Positions 18,363 to 27,615 are shown, counted from the first letter of the stretch. The stretch is DNA of 64,000 bases from JAKAGZ01 sp963783855 (GCA_963783855.1 CAWAPE010000001.1:62001-126000); one strand, 5' to 3'. Numbers and translations: made by a program. Notes: generated by a model from the sequence alone, not told the origin.

Positions 18363-20156
18363 ATGGCCAACGATTACAAAAGCGAAGATGAAGTTTTAGG
18401 TAAAGCGTACGACTCAAAATTAATGAGACGTCTGCTGGGTTATATTAAACCTTACAAGAAGTATGTCATTTTTGCAATAGTGCTAAATGTCTTTGTAGCT
18501 GCGCTGGGACCTATCCGTCCTGTGCTTACAAAGATTGCAGTTGATAAATACATAGCTCATTCCGATTACCATGGACTAATGCTTATCGGTCTCGCACTTT
18601 TCGGCTCTTTATTACTGCAGGCAACAATGCAGTATTTTCTTACTTACTATATGCAGTATCTTGGCCAAAAAACAATCTTCGATATCCGGGAACAGATTTT
18701 CAGGCACACCCAAAAACTTGCACTTAGATTTTTTGATAAAACACCTATTGGCAGAACAGTAACAAGAGTTACAAACGATGTTGAAGCATTGAGTGATCTT
18801 TTCTCATCAGGAATTGTAATGGCATTCAGCGATATATTTATCATAATCTGGATCCTTGTATTTATGTTCACAATGGACGTAAAACTTTCCCTGGTTACAC
18901 TGTCCGTACTTCCGGTGTTATTTTACGCCACATTTTTATTCCGGAGAAAAGTCCGTGAAAGTTATCGTGACGTTCGGCTTCATCTGGCAAGGCTGAATTC
19001 CTACATGCAGGAACACATAACCGGAATGAATATCATTCAGATTTTTCATAAAGAAAAAGCTGAAAAGGAAAAATTTTCATCCATCAATACCGATTATAAG
19101 AAATCCAACATAAGATCGGTATTCTACTACGCTGTCTTCTTCCCTACTGTCGAATTATTAAGTTCAATCGCAATTGGATTAGTCGTTTGGTACGGTGGTG
19201 GAGAGGTAATTAAAAGCACACTAACAGTCGGAGTAATAATTGCGTTCATCCAGTTTATCGACCAGTTTTTCCGTCCGATAAGAGATCTATCTGAAAAATA
19301 TAATATTATGCAGACTGCAATGGCTTCAAGTGAAAGGATATTCAAACTTCTGGATAATAAAACATTTGTCAATAATCCTGAAAAGCCAGAACCATTATCT
19401 AAATTAAAAGGTGATATTGAATTCCAAAAAGTCTGGTTCGCCTATAATGAAGATGAATATGTGTTAAAAGATATTTCATTTAAAATAAATCCCGGTGAAA
19501 CAGTTGCAATTGTTGGCCACACTGGCGCAGGTAAAACCAGTCTGATTAATATTCTCACAAGATTTTACGATATTGAAAAAGGCTCAATCCTGGTAGATGG
19601 TCACGACATTCGCACACTGGATAAAAAAGATTTAAGAAAATTTATTTCTATAGTATTGCAGGATGTTTTCCTATTCTCCGGTACAATAAAATCAAATATC
19701 AGTATGGATAATGAAAGTATCCCCGAAGAAAAAATAAGAGAAGCGGCGAAGCTTGTCGGTGCAGATAAATTTATTGAATCCCTTCCAAATAAATATGACG
19801 AAATTGTAATGGAAAGGGGCGCAACACTTAGCGTAGGACAAAAGCAACTCATCTCTTTCGCCCGGGCACTGGCCTATAACCCGCAGATATTAATTCTTGA
19901 TGAAGCAACATCCAGCATTGATACAGAAAGTGAGATTTTAATTCAAAAAGCTATAGAAAAACTTCTGGTTGGAAGAACGGCTATTGTAATTGCACACCGT
20001 TTATCCACAATTCAGAATGCGGATAAGATAATTGTTATGCATAAAGGCGAGATCCGGGAAACAGGAAATCACCAGGAACTACTTGCTAAGAAGGGAATTT
20101 ATTATAAATTATACCAGCTTCAATATAAAGATCAGGAAGTTATTCGGGCAAGCTAA
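18363..20156 (+). CDS. ABC exporter half-transporter with consensus catalytic glutamate (MdlB/BmrD-like)
   Basis: 597 residues. TM domain about 30-310. Walker A GHTGAGKT is at 385-392, the signature is LSVGQ (489-493), and Walker B is ILDEATSSID with catalytic E514. The signature departs from LSGGQ exactly as in MdlB-type partners, where it forms the degenerate site with the other subunit's Walker A/B. With the upstream gene this gives one consensus and one degenerate ATP site, the hallmark of heterodimeric exporters. The palindromic element lies between the two genes. fbp follows 26 bases downstream. Confidence 0.9.
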   Translation: MANDYKSEDEVLGKAYDSKLMRRLLGYIKPYKKYVIFAIVLNVFVAALGPIRPVLTKIAVDKYIAHSDYHGLMLIGLALFGSLLLQATMQYFLTYYMQYLGQKTIFDIREQIFRHTQKLALRFFDKTPIGRTVTRVTNDVEALSDLFSSGIVMAFSDIFIIIWILVFMFTMDVKLSLVTLSVLPVLFYATFLFRRKVRESYRDVRLHLARLNSYMQEHITGMNIIQIFHKEKAEKEKFSSINTDYKKSNIRSVFYYAVFFPTVELLSSIAIGLVVWYGGGEVIKSTLTVGVIIAFIQFIDQFFRPIRDLSEKYNIMQTAMASSERIFKLLDNKTFVNNPEKPEPLSKLKGDIEFQKVWFAYNEDEYVLKDISFKINPGETVAIVGHTGAGKTSLINILTRFYDIEKGSILVDGHDIRTLDKKDLRKFISIVLQDVFLFSGTIKSNISMDNESIPEEKIREAAKLVGADKFIESLPNKYDEIVMERGATLSVGQKQLISFARALAYNPQILILDEATSSIDTESEILIQKAIEKLLVGRTAIVIAHRLSTIQNADKIIVMHKGEIRETGNHQELLAKKGIYYKLYQLQYKDQEVIRAS

Positions 20157-20182
20157 AACAAACTATATAAGGAGACCTTATA

Positions 20183-21214
20183 ATGCCAAATTCGCGTTTC
20201 ATGACATTAGCAAGGCATATTATTGAAGGGGAAAGAATGCATCCCGAAGCTACAGGGGAACTTTCTTCACTTCTGTCAGACCTATCACTGGCTGCTAAAG
20301 TTATTTCGCTAGAGGTTAATAAAGCCGGACTGGTTGATATCCTCGGATTCACAGGTGACAACAATGTTCACGGCGAGAAAGTTAAAAAACTTGATATGTT
20401 TGCACACGACATGTTGTACCGTGCAATGGATCACGGCGGACATCTTTGCGTAATGGCATCTGAAGAAGAAGAAGATATTATTCATATTCCGCCGCAGTAT
20501 AAAATTGGAAAGTACGTTCTTCTTTTTGATCCGCTTGACGGTTCATCAAACATTGATGCAAACGTAAGCATAGGAACAATTTTTTCAATCTACAAAAGAG
20601 TTTCACCTGATGGCAAACCGGGAATATTAGAAGATTGCCTCCAACAAGGAATGGAACAGGTTGCCGCGGGTTACATTATTTACGGATCGAGTACAATTTT
20701 TGTCTATACTGCAGGACACGGAGCGCATGGTTTCACGCTTGATCCTTCTTTCGGAGAATTTCTGCTTTCGCACGAAAATATTCAAACACCTAAAAAATCG
20801 AAGATTTACAGCATCAATGAAGGCAATTACCTTTACTGGCATCCGGGATTAAAAAGATATATTAAGTATCTCCAGGGAGAGGATAAAGAAACTTCCCGTC
20901 CGTATTCATCCAGGTATATTGGATCAATGGTGGCAGACATTCACCGTAATCTGCTTTATGGCGGAATATTTATGTATCCAGCAGACTCAAGACATCCTAA
21001 CGGAAAATTAAGACTGATGTATGAATGCAACCCGATGGCATTTATTGTTGAAGAAGCAGGTGGAAGAGCCTCTAATGGAAAAACAAGAATACTTGATTTA
21101 CAACCCGAGAAACTTCACCAGAGAGTCCCGATATTCATCGGTAGCGAGGAAGATGTTTTAAAAGTTGAAGAATTTATGGCGCAAGAGGAAGAACCTAAAG
21201 CCGCGAAGACATAA
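20183..21214 (+). CDS. fbp: Class I fructose-1,6-bisphosphatase
   Basis: 343 residues. The metal and phosphate site DPLDGSSNID is at 116-125; FTGDNNVHGEKVKKLD (56-71) and the acidic run ASEEEEDI (92-99) complete the catalytic loop region. SSRYIGSMVADIHRNLLYGG and the C-terminal NGKTRILDL segment are also typical of class I enzymes. It dephosphorylates fructose-1,6-bisphosphate to fructose-6-phosphate in gluconeogenesis. A strong ribosome binding site AAGGAG precedes ATG. It shares direction and close spacing with the ABC pair but has no evident functional tie. A perfect palindromic terminator follows. Confidence 0.96.
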   Translation: MPNSRFMTLARHIIEGERMHPEATGELSSLLSDLSLAAKVISLEVNKAGLVDILGFTGDNNVHGEKVKKLDMFAHDMLYRAMDHGGHLCVMASEEEEDIIHIPPQYKIGKYVLLFDPLDGSSNIDANVSIGTIFSIYKRVSPDGKPGILEDCLQQGMEQVAAGYIIYGSSTIFVYTAGHGAHGFTLDPSFGEFLLSHENIQTPKKSKIYSINEGNYLYWHPGLKRYIKYLQGEDKETSRPYSSRYIGSMVADIHRNLLYGGIFMYPADSRHPNGKLRLMYECNPMAFIVEEAGGRASNGKTRILDLQPEKLHQRVPIFIGSEEDVLKVEEFMAQEEEPKAAKT

Positions 21215-21240
21215 ACAGAACAGAAATAATTTAAAACAAA

Positions 21241-21266
21241 AAAGGAGAGAATATATTCTCTCCTTT
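21241..21266. terminator. Bidirectional intrinsic terminator between fbp and the small minus-strand gene
   Basis: A perfect 26-base palindrome with arms AAAGGAGAGAATA and TATTCTCTCCTTT. It is flanked by A-rich sequence on the left and AAATTTTT on the right, so it can terminate both convergent transcripts. Confidence 0.85.
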
Positions 21267-21288
21267 AAATTTTTAGACTACACAAAGA

Positions 21289-21552
21289 TTATTTAACCTT
21301 ATCCAACTCAGTTTTAAGTTTCTTTGCAAGCTCTTTTTCTGATATGCCTTCAATTTTGATCTTTGCGTTCAATACAAGTATTTCAGGTTCATCACCTTCC
21401 CCTTTTAAATACCTATAAAGATTGAATCCGAGTCTGTTGCGATCATTTGCTATCGGCAAAAATTCTTTCAGGCTTTCAACAATATCATAAGCTTTTTTCT
21501 CTAAAGAATTTTCAGGCGTTTTCTTAACAGATGACGGCGGTAATGTACTCAT
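21289..21552 (-). CDS. Small conserved-looking hypothetical protein
   Basis: 87 residues, hydrophilic, no signal peptide or TM segment. The C-terminal half has a helical, lysine-rich ending (EGISEKELAKKLKTELDKVK) and the middle contains FNLYRYLKGEGDEPEILVL. I do not recognise the family. The frame is preceded by the AGGGGT-type purine stretch on the minus strand and ends beside a proper terminator, which supports its being a real gene. It is convergent with fbp and divergent from the GT9 gene. Confidence 0.6.
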   Translation of the reverse strand: MSTLPPSSVKKTPENSLEKKAYDIVESLKEFLPIANDRNRLGFNLYRYLKGEGDEPEILVLNAKIKIEGISEKELAKKLKTELDKVK

Positions 21553-21676
21553 AAAGAACCCCTAATGTAACTTTTTGTGATAAATTAACATTTTAACCGA
21601 TATATTTTCTGGAAGTAAAATGTCGAATTAACTAAATTAAACCAGCACAAATATAAACTATTTATAGATAATTATC

Positions 21677-22663
21677 TTGATAAATTTAAGTGGCGTTAAC
21701 AATATACTGATTATAAGGCTCAGTTCACTGGGTGATATCCTGCTTACAACCCCGTTTATCCGATCACTCAAAAAACGGTACCCTTCAGTAAATATAGATT
21801 TTCTACTCAGACAACAATATGAAGATACACTAAAATACACCCCGCATTTAAGAAAATTGTACGTGTTGAGAGAAAATTATGAGGAAGTGGCAGAAACGAT
21901 TTCTCAAAATAAATACGACTTAATAATCGATTTGCAAAATAACTTAAGGTCTCACAAACTTTCAGCCAAAAGCAAAGCGAAAAAATTACGTTTTAGAAAG
22001 CATGATATCGAAAAATATTTGCTTGTAAAATTTAAGATCAACAGGATGAAAGATCTGCCGCAAATTCCTGTACGTTATTCAGAGACACTGAAAGATTTTC
22101 AACTTGATGATAACGGACTCGAAATCTTCCTGCCGAATAACATTAAATCAAAATTAAAGAAAGACGGAAATTACATCGCGCTTGCGCCGGGCTCAAGGCA
22201 TTTTACAAAAATGTGGCCGGAGTATTACTATATCTATTTATGCAAGATGCTGTTGGTCAATGATTTTAATGTCGTGCTTCTTGGGGGCAAAAGCGATAAG
22301 GAAATATGCAACGAAATTTCTAAACTTTTGCCGAAAACAATTAACCTTTGCAATGATGATGATATTTTACAAACAGTCGCAGACATGAAAAAATGCAGGG
22401 CAATCGTTTGTAACGATTCGGGAATGATGCACGCTGCCTGTGCTGCCGGTGTACCGGTTTTAACTTTTTTCGGTTCAACAGTTAAAGAATTTGGTTTTAC
22501 CCCTTATAATAACAAAAATTTAATTTTAGAGAACAATTCTTTATCTTGCAGGCCTTGTTCTCACATTGGGCGGAGTGAATGTCCGAAATCACATTTCGAT
22601 TGTATGAAAGAAATAACACCGCAAACGGCTTTTAAAAACATTAACCTGCTTATTAATTCCTGA
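21677..22663 (+). CDS. Glycosyltransferase family 9 (heptosyltransferase-like)
   Basis: 328 residues. The N-terminus NILIIRLSSLGDILLTTPF is the GT9 signature, and the C-terminal domain has the donor-site block VCNDSGMMHAACAAGVPVL (about 246-264) followed by FFGST. GT9 enzymes add heptose from ADP-heptose to the lipid A-Kdo inner core. The start is a TTG, since no in-frame ATG or GTG precedes the conserved N-terminus; no strong ribosome binding site is seen. Its stop overlaps the waaA start (TGATG), which supports a role in the LPS inner core. Confidence 0.88.
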   Translation: MINLSGVNNILIIRLSSLGDILLTTPFIRSLKKRYPSVNIDFLLRQQYEDTLKYTPHLRKLYVLRENYEEVAETISQNKYDLIIDLQNNLRSHKLSAKSKAKKLRFRKHDIEKYLLVKFKINRMKDLPQIPVRYSETLKDFQLDDNGLEIFLPNNIKSKLKKDGNYIALAPGSRHFTKMWPEYYYIYLCKMLLVNDFNVVLLGGKSDKEICNEISKLLPKTINLCNDDDILQTVADMKKCRAIVCNDSGMMHAACAAGVPVLTFFGSTVKEFGFTPYNNKNLILENNSLSCRPCSHIGRSECPKSHFDCMKEITPQTAFKNINLLINS

Positions 22664-23940
22664 TGAAAAATATCTGGGCCATATTTTATAATTTATTAGT
22701 TACTCCTGTTTTTTATGTGGGAATCAGAATAGCCGGACTTTTTAATGCGAAAATTCGAAAAGGAATTAATGGCCGTAAAAGAATTTTCGAAAACCTGATT
22801 CTAAGCGCAGCTTCACTCGATAAGACAAAAAAACTTGTCTGGTTTCATTCTTCTTCACTCGGCGAGTTTGAACAGGCAAAACCAATCATACAGGAATTAA
22901 AAAAGAACGAAGATATAAATATTCTCGTTACGTTTTTTTCTCCTTCCGGTTTTGAGAATTCAAAGAAATATCCTTTTGCTGACATAGTGTCCTACATACC
23001 TTTTGATTCAAAAATAAATGCTGAAAGATTTATACAATTGACGAAACCGGATCTTGCTGTAATGATGCGCTACGATATCTGGCCGAACCATATATGGGCT
23101 TTACGAAAAGAGAATATCCCCTGTTTTATCGTTGACGCAACGATGAGACTGGATTCCGCGAGGAACCTTGCCGTTATTAAAAATTTTCATATGCAGTTGT
23201 ACACTGCGTTCGATAAAATACTCACAGTATCTAAAAATGACCTGGAAGGATTCAAGAATTTCGGCTGCACGGATGAGCAGTTAAAGGCTGTTGGCGATAC
23301 CCGATTTGACAGGGTTTTCCAGAGGAGCCAGACCGCAAAGGAAAAAATGTTGATTCGTGATGAAGTTTTAAAAGACAAAAAAGTTTTTGTGGCCGGCAGC
23401 ACTCACGAAATGGATGAAGATGTGATTCTGCCTGCATTTAAAAAACTATCAAAAAATGACAAAGACCTTTTACTTATAATTGCTCCGCACGAGCCCACAC
23501 TGCTTCATCTTGAAAAAATAGAAAATGAATTTATCGGCGAACTTGAGACAATAAGATTTTCATTTTTGAATAATTATAAAAATGAAAGAGTGATTATTAT
23601 CGATTCAATCGGGATTTTACTTACGCTTTACACCTATGCCGATGCAGCATTTGTAGGAGGAAGTTTTAAGCAGGGTATTCATAACGTGCTTGAAGCGGCT
23701 GTTTATGGCATCCCTGTTATGTTCGGACCAAGAATTCAAACTTCACAGGAAGCGCAGGAATTACAAAAACGCGGCGGCGGAATAATGATTAAAACCCGCA
23801 CAAACGCTTACAGGCAGATGCGCACTCTATTTAGTAACGATGAATACAGGAAATCGAAAGGCGAGATAGCGCACAAATATGTACAGGAAAATTTAGGCGC
23901 TTCGGAAAAGATTCTGGAAGAGATTTATAAGATTATTTAA
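22663..23940 (+). CDS. waaA: 3-deoxy-D-manno-octulosonic acid transferase (Kdo transferase)
   Basis: 425 residues, the normal family length. A membrane-associated N-terminal helix (about 5-25) precedes WFHSSSLGEFEQAKPII (60-76), the GT30 acceptor-domain signature with the catalytic-base glutamate. The donor domain shows AAFVGGSFKQGIHNVLEAAV and PVMFGP. WaaA transfers one or more Kdo residues from CMP-Kdo to lipid IVA at the inner membrane. It overlaps the upstream GT9 gene by one base, forming an LPS-core pair. Its presence shows the organism builds Kdo-containing LPS. Confidence 0.95.
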   Translation: MKNIWAIFYNLLVTPVFYVGIRIAGLFNAKIRKGINGRKRIFENLILSAASLDKTKKLVWFHSSSLGEFEQAKPIIQELKKNEDINILVTFFSPSGFENSKKYPFADIVSYIPFDSKINAERFIQLTKPDLAVMMRYDIWPNHIWALRKENIPCFIVDATMRLDSARNLAVIKNFHMQLYTAFDKILTVSKNDLEGFKNFGCTDEQLKAVGDTRFDRVFQRSQTAKEKMLIRDEVLKDKKVFVAGSTHEMDEDVILPAFKKLSKNDKDLLLIIAPHEPTLLHLEKIENEFIGELETIRFSFLNNYKNERVIIIDSIGILLTLYTYADAAFVGGSFKQGIHNVLEAAVYGIPVMFGPRIQTSQEAQELQKRGGGIMIKTRTNAYRQMRTLFSNDEYRKSKGEIAHKYVQENLGASEKILEEIYKII

Positions 23941-23950
23941 AACTTTGCTC

Positions 23951-24044
23951 TGTCATTTCGAACCCGCTTGAGCGGGTGAGAAATCTTAAAGATCATTTAG
24001 ATTTCTCAGTCATCCCGACAAGCCGGGACTCCTTCGAAATGACA
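23951..24044. repeat. Palindromic intergenic element, copy 2
   Basis: 94 bases from TGTCATTTCGAA to TTCGAAATGACA. Inside are the nested GAGAAATCT/AGATTTCTC pair and two small GC hairpins, CCCGCTTGAGCGGG and CCCGACAAGCCGGG. It sits between convergent waaA and the DinB-like gene, where it could act as a two-way terminator. Confidence 0.85.
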
Positions 24045-24052
24045 TCAGCGCC

Positions 24053-24562
24053 TTACCCCAAATACTTCTCCTTCAAAACTTTAATATGATGAAACTCGTG
24101 CCCCGCAATGATAAACATTATTGCCAGAACGGTAACCTCGTTATTGTTCGCTAGTCCTCTCCTGCTTAATTCCTTTTCTGAAAAAGACCTGAACAACTGT
24201 AGATTTGATTTCCTCACAAGCTCATATTCTTTCACTATATCGGTAAACTGTCGTTTATCAAAATTTGCCTCTTTCACGTAATCATCCTGTTCCATACCCG
24301 GAAGATCCTGTTTTTCGCCCCGAGCAATGCAAAGCGCCCTGTAAGCAAATATTCTTTCGGTATCGAGCATATGGCCGAGCAATTCCTTAATACTCCATTT
24401 CCCTTCCGCGTAACGGTAATTTGCTTTTTCTTCAGAAATACGATTAAACAACTCCAGGTTGCTGTTTAATTGCTCTTCTAGAATTTCCAAAATATTATCG
24501 CTTTTTAATTCCTGAATATATTTATGATAATATTCCGCGTAATCATTTTTTAATGGACGCAT
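24053..24562 (-). CDS. DinB-like four-helix metalloprotein
   Basis: 169 residues, all-helical. The three metal-ligand histidines of the DinB/YfiT fold are visible: H64 in LLGHMLDTER, then H155 and H159 in AGHEFHHIKVL near the end. Members include thiol-dependent transferases (bacillithiol, mycothiol) and hydrolases; most have no assigned substrate. A clear AGGAGA ribosome binding site lies 4-5 bases before the ATG, within the 18-base gap from the asparaginase gene, so the two are likely one operon. Despite the family name, no DNA-damage role can be inferred. Confidence 0.8.
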   Translation of the reverse strand: MRPLKNDYAEYYHKYIQELKSDNILEILEEQLNSNLELFNRISEEKANYRYAEGKWSIKELLGHMLDTERIFAYRALCIARGEKQDLPGMEQDDYVKEANFDKRQFTDIVKEYELVRKSNLQLFRSFSEKELSRRGLANNNEVTVLAIMFIIAGHEFHHIKVLKEKYLG

Positions 24563-24580
24563 TTTGTCTCCTGAGTAATA

Positions 24581-25570
24581 TTATTGCCATATTTTAACTT
24601 CAAATTTTCCTGATGAAGTAGCAACACCGCGGAACATTCCTTCCGTGTTAAAAGAAAAAGCGTAGTTGCCATCTTTATCAACACCGATAACTCCACCGTC
24701 GCCAGGACTCAATACTTTATGTATCATTTCATCTTCAGCCTGCTGCAGTGTGTAACCTTTGTATTGCATCAGCGCGGAAATGTTATACGCGAGGTTATGC
24801 CTTATATAAAGTTCTCCTGTTCCTGTACCCGATATCCCGCAGGTTTTATTGTTTGCGTAAGTTCCCGCTCCCACGATAGGGGAATCGCCGACTCTTCCCG
24901 GCATTTTCCCTGTCAGTCCCCCGGTAGAAGTTCCGGCTGCAAGGTTGCCGTACTGGTCAAGACAGACGCAGCCCACGGTTCCGTGTTTTTCTTTGTCCAT
25001 TTTTGCTTTCCATTTCTCCCAAGCAGCTTTTCTGTGCGGAGTATCGAAATATGAATTATCAACCCATTTCAATCCAAATTTTTTCCCGAGCTGGTCAGCC
25101 CCTTCACCGGCAAAAAGCACGTGCGGAGTTTTTTCCATAACCATTTTTGCAAGTTTAATCGGGTGTGCGATGTGTTTTACTCCCGCCACGGCACCGGTGC
25201 TCAGATCCTGTCCCAGCATCACGCAGGCATCCAGTTCGTGTTTGCCATCAGCGGTGAAAACTGCGCCTATTCCCGAATTAAATTTCGGATCGGTTTCAAA
25301 ATACTGTATCACAGCTTCAACGGCGTCTATGCTTTTTCCACCTTTGGCTAAAATATCCTGTCCAATTTTTAACGCGTGCGTGAGTGCATCAGTGTAAGCT
25401 TTCTTAACGGAATCAGGAAGGTTTTTGCTTATTGTTCCCGCGCCCCCGTGAATTACAATTGTGTATTTCCCTGATTTTGTTTGAGCAAATGCGGTGTTAC
25501 TACTGAAAGATAATTGTAAAACAGAAAGTGTAAATATTATCACAAATAATTTTATGGAAGAAAGTTTCAT
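24581..25570 (-). CDS. Isoaspartyl peptidase / L-asparaginase, Ntn-hydrolase, exported
   Basis: 329 residues with an N-terminal signal peptide (about 1-30, ending AFAQ). HGGAG (41-45) and the autocleavage/nucleophile site HGTVGCVCLD, with T198 as the predicted N-terminal threonine after processing, are typical of plant-type asparaginases (IaaA family). AGTSTGG and GTGTGE form the substrate pocket. The enzyme self-cleaves into two subunits and hydrolyses beta-aspartyl dipeptides and asparagine, here probably in the periplasm. A GGGAG ribosome binding site precedes the start. It fits the peptide-degrading profile of the window. Confidence 0.93.
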   Translation of the reverse strand: MKLSSIKLFVIIFTLSVLQLSFSSNTAFAQTKSGKYTIVIHGGAGTISKNLPDSVKKAYTDALTHALKIGQDILAKGGKSIDAVEAVIQYFETDPKFNSGIGAVFTADGKHELDACVMLGQDLSTGAVAGVKHIAHPIKLAKMVMEKTPHVLFAGEGADQLGKKFGLKWVDNSYFDTPHRKAAWEKWKAKMDKEKHGTVGCVCLDQYGNLAAGTSTGGLTGKMPGRVGDSPIVGAGTYANNKTCGISGTGTGELYIRHNLAYNISALMQYKGYTLQQAEDEMIHKVLSPGDGGVIGVDKDGNYAFSFNTEGMFRGVATSSGKFEVKIWQ

Positions 25571-25663
25571 TTTATACTCCCGCTAAAGTGAGTTTTTTTA
25601 TCTCTAATCAATAGTTTAAAATAGAACTAATTTTGGTTACAATACAAGAGTATATGTAAATAA

Positions 25664-25758
25664 TGTCATTTCGACCAAAGGGAGAAATCTTTCTTATCTT
25701 AGTTTAAGTAACAGATTTCTCAGTCATCCCGGCAAGCCGGGACTCTTTCGAAATGACA
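25664..25758. repeat. Palindromic intergenic element, copy 3
   Basis: 95 bases. The left end TGTCATTTCGA and right end TTCGAAATGACA match copies 1 and 2, with the same inner GAGAAATCT/AGATTTCTC pair and CCCGGCAAGCCGGG hairpin. The right half is nearly identical to copy 2. Confidence 0.85.
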
Positions 25759-25839
25759 GCTAAAATCTTGCTTAAAATGGACTCTATTTAGGGATAATAA
25801 AAATTGCGAGTATATAATTTTTAGATCTGACACAATCCC

Positions 25840-25869
25840 CTCCCCTTCTTTTACACAAGAGAAGGGGAG
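25840..25869. repeat. Inverted repeat CTCCCCTTCT / AGAAGGGGAG
   Basis: Ten-base perfect arms around a ten-base loop. A related but diverged structure (TCCCTCT/AGAGGGA followed by an AAAGTGTGAGGTC-like tail) occurs at 60296-60320. These appear to be a second, shorter dispersed hairpin type. Confidence 0.6.
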
Positions 25870-25969
25870 AATTGAAGTGGGATGAGTTAGCCTGTTTATA
25901 TAATTCCCGGACATTTGTAATTAACTCCCAAACAGCCTTAATTTAGGCATAACAAAAAATTGAATTTAT

Positions 25970-26449
25970 ATGAACGACAATTCATCAATAGTACAAATAA
26001 TACAACTAATGCTTGCACCGGGACTGATGATATCAGCCTGCGGACTTCTTCTGCTTGGAATGAATAACAAATACTCACTCGTGGTTAACAGGGTAAGACT
26101 TCTGAACGAGGAAAGAAGAAGATTCCTCATTAAAAACAAAGGAACGGATTTCGGTTACGAGGAGAACATCAGGCTTGAAAGTATATCGCAACAAATAACT
26201 GCTTTGCTAATCAGGGTTAAACTGGTAAGGAACGCTGTACTTGCTTACACTCTTGCGGTAGCATTTTTTGTGCTTACTTCCCTTTTTATCGGGCTACAGG
26301 TCGCCTCGGCAAAAATAGAATTAACAGAATTTGTTATTACATTATTCCTGCTTGGAATGATTTCTGTCCTTATTGGAATAATCTATGCTGGATACGAGAC
26401 CAAGAAAGGTTTTGACATTATTCATCTTGAAGTTAAAATAGACGAATAG
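25970..26449 (+). CDS. DUF2721 family membrane protein
   Basis: 159 residues. Three hydrophobic segments (about 10-30, 83-107, 114-140) flank a charged loop with NRVRLLNEERRRFL. The opening QLMLAPGLMISACGLLLLGMNNKY and this loop are typical of DUF2721 proteins, whose function is unknown. No ribosome binding site is apparent. The stop is only 5 bases from that of the convergent desaturase gene. Confidence 0.75.
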   Translation: MNDNSSIVQIIQLMLAPGLMISACGLLLLGMNNKYSLVVNRVRLLNEERRRFLIKNKGTDFGYEENIRLESISQQITALLIRVKLVRNAVLAYTLAVAFFVLTSLFIGLQVASAKIELTEFVITLFLLGMISVLIGIIYAGYETKKGFDIIHLEVKIDE

Positions 26450-26454
26450 TTCTT

Positions 26455-27486
26455 CTAAATTCCGTGCATTTTAAATTTCTTTCTTTTAAGCTGACGGAAA
26501 CTTATTAGTTTTTTCTGCTGTTCATCCCACAAACTTAAAAAGGTACTTTTAAAACTTGTACGCAGCGTAAGAATTTTCGCCTTCTGAAACAGCGGATTTT
26601 CCTTGTGGCATTTTTCCAGCATATAATTTGGAATTCTCGGACTAAGATGGTGAATGTGATGAAACCCGATATTGCCCGTAAACCACTGAAGAACTTTCGG
26701 TAATTTATAGAACGAACTTCCCTCCAGTGCGGCCTGCGTGTAATCCCAGGCATCGTTGCTGTCCCAGTAAGTATCTTCAAACTGGTGCTGAATAAAAAAC
26801 AGCCACGTTCCGGTTGATGAACTTATAAAAGTTATCGGAATCTGTACCATCAAAAATTCTTTAAATCCTATTAACCAGATTATTAATGCAACGAGTACTG
26901 TTATGGCGAATGTTGTCCAGTACACGCTTTTGTGAACCGACTTTAGAGCTTTTTCACGAAAATCCGGGATCCTGTAAATAACTGCAAAAAGAACTGTTGG
27001 AATAACCAGGAAAAGGATTAACGGGTTGCGGTATAAACGGTATTTGAATCTTTCCCATTTTGATTTCTTCAGATATTCCTGTACTGTCATCGTATAAATG
27101 TCACCTATTCCGCGGTGTTCAAGATTGCCGGCATTGGCGTGATGAATCGCGTGGCTTTTTCTCCAATAATGATATGGAGTAAGAGTAAACACGCTTATTA
27201 ACATTCCGGTGTAATCGTTTGCCTTTTTAGAATTGAAGAACGAGCCGTGCCCGCAATCGTGTTGAATTATAAACAACCTTGCTATAAATCCGGCTGCAGG
27301 AAATGCAAGAGCAAGTGTGATCCAGTAACTTACATCCAGACTAATGAACATAAGATACCAGAGAATTACAAAAGGTAAAAAGGAATTTGCAAGTTGCCAG
27401 ATACTTTTAATATTGCTCGGCATCTGGTATTTAGAGACCAGTTGCAGCCAGGTAGGTTTTGGGTTACCTGAATTATTAACAGACAT
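26455..27486 (-). CDS. Membrane fatty acid desaturase
   Basis: 343 residues with several TM helices. All three di-iron histidine boxes are present: HDCGH (76-80), HAIHH (112-116) and HHIHH (276-280), in the spacing of acyl-lipid desaturases of the DesA/omega-6 type. The enzyme inserts a cis double bond into membrane acyl chains using O2 and an electron donor such as ferredoxin. It implies that the organism meets oxygen at least at times. Probably monocistronic; the gene upstream (YbaK-like) is 130 bases away. Confidence 0.92.
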   Translation of the reverse strand: MSVNNSGNPKPTWLQLVSKYQMPSNIKSIWQLANSFLPFVILWYLMFISLDVSYWITLALAFPAAGFIARLFIIQHDCGHGSFFNSKKANDYTGMLISVFTLTPYHYWRKSHAIHHANAGNLEHRGIGDIYTMTVQEYLKKSKWERFKYRLYRNPLILFLVIPTVLFAVIYRIPDFREKALKSVHKSVYWTTFAITVLVALIIWLIGFKEFLMVQIPITFISSSTGTWLFFIQHQFEDTYWDSNDAWDYTQAALEGSSFYKLPKVLQWFTGNIGFHHIHHLSPRIPNYMLEKCHKENPLFQKAKILTLRTSFKSTFLSLWDEQQKKLISFRQLKRKKFKMHGI

Positions 27487-27615
27487 ACAAATCGTAAAAT
27501 TTTATAATTTATAATTTATAATGCTGAATATAACCATAATCCACCGCGTAAAAAACATTTTTATCATTAGCTGGTATTTTAGAATAATTCAATTACTGTC
27601 TGCCATCTAATTTTT

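Larger units (their letters stand above)
25571..25969. other. Intergenic region with two unrelated inverted repeats
   Basis: About 400 bases between divergent genes. It holds the third palindromic element (25664-25758) and a second type of inverted repeat (25840-25869), and is otherwise AT-rich. No reading frame of note. Confidence 0.6.

Noticed and set aside
24053..24562. DinB-like gene as a DNA polymerase IV
   Set aside because: The gene name is shared but the fold is the four-helix DinB/YfiT superfamily, with three histidines and no polymerase motifs.
27490..27530. TTTATAAT repeats upstream of the desaturase as a promoter array
   Set aside because: Low-complexity AT repeats without spacing or position expected of a regulatory site.
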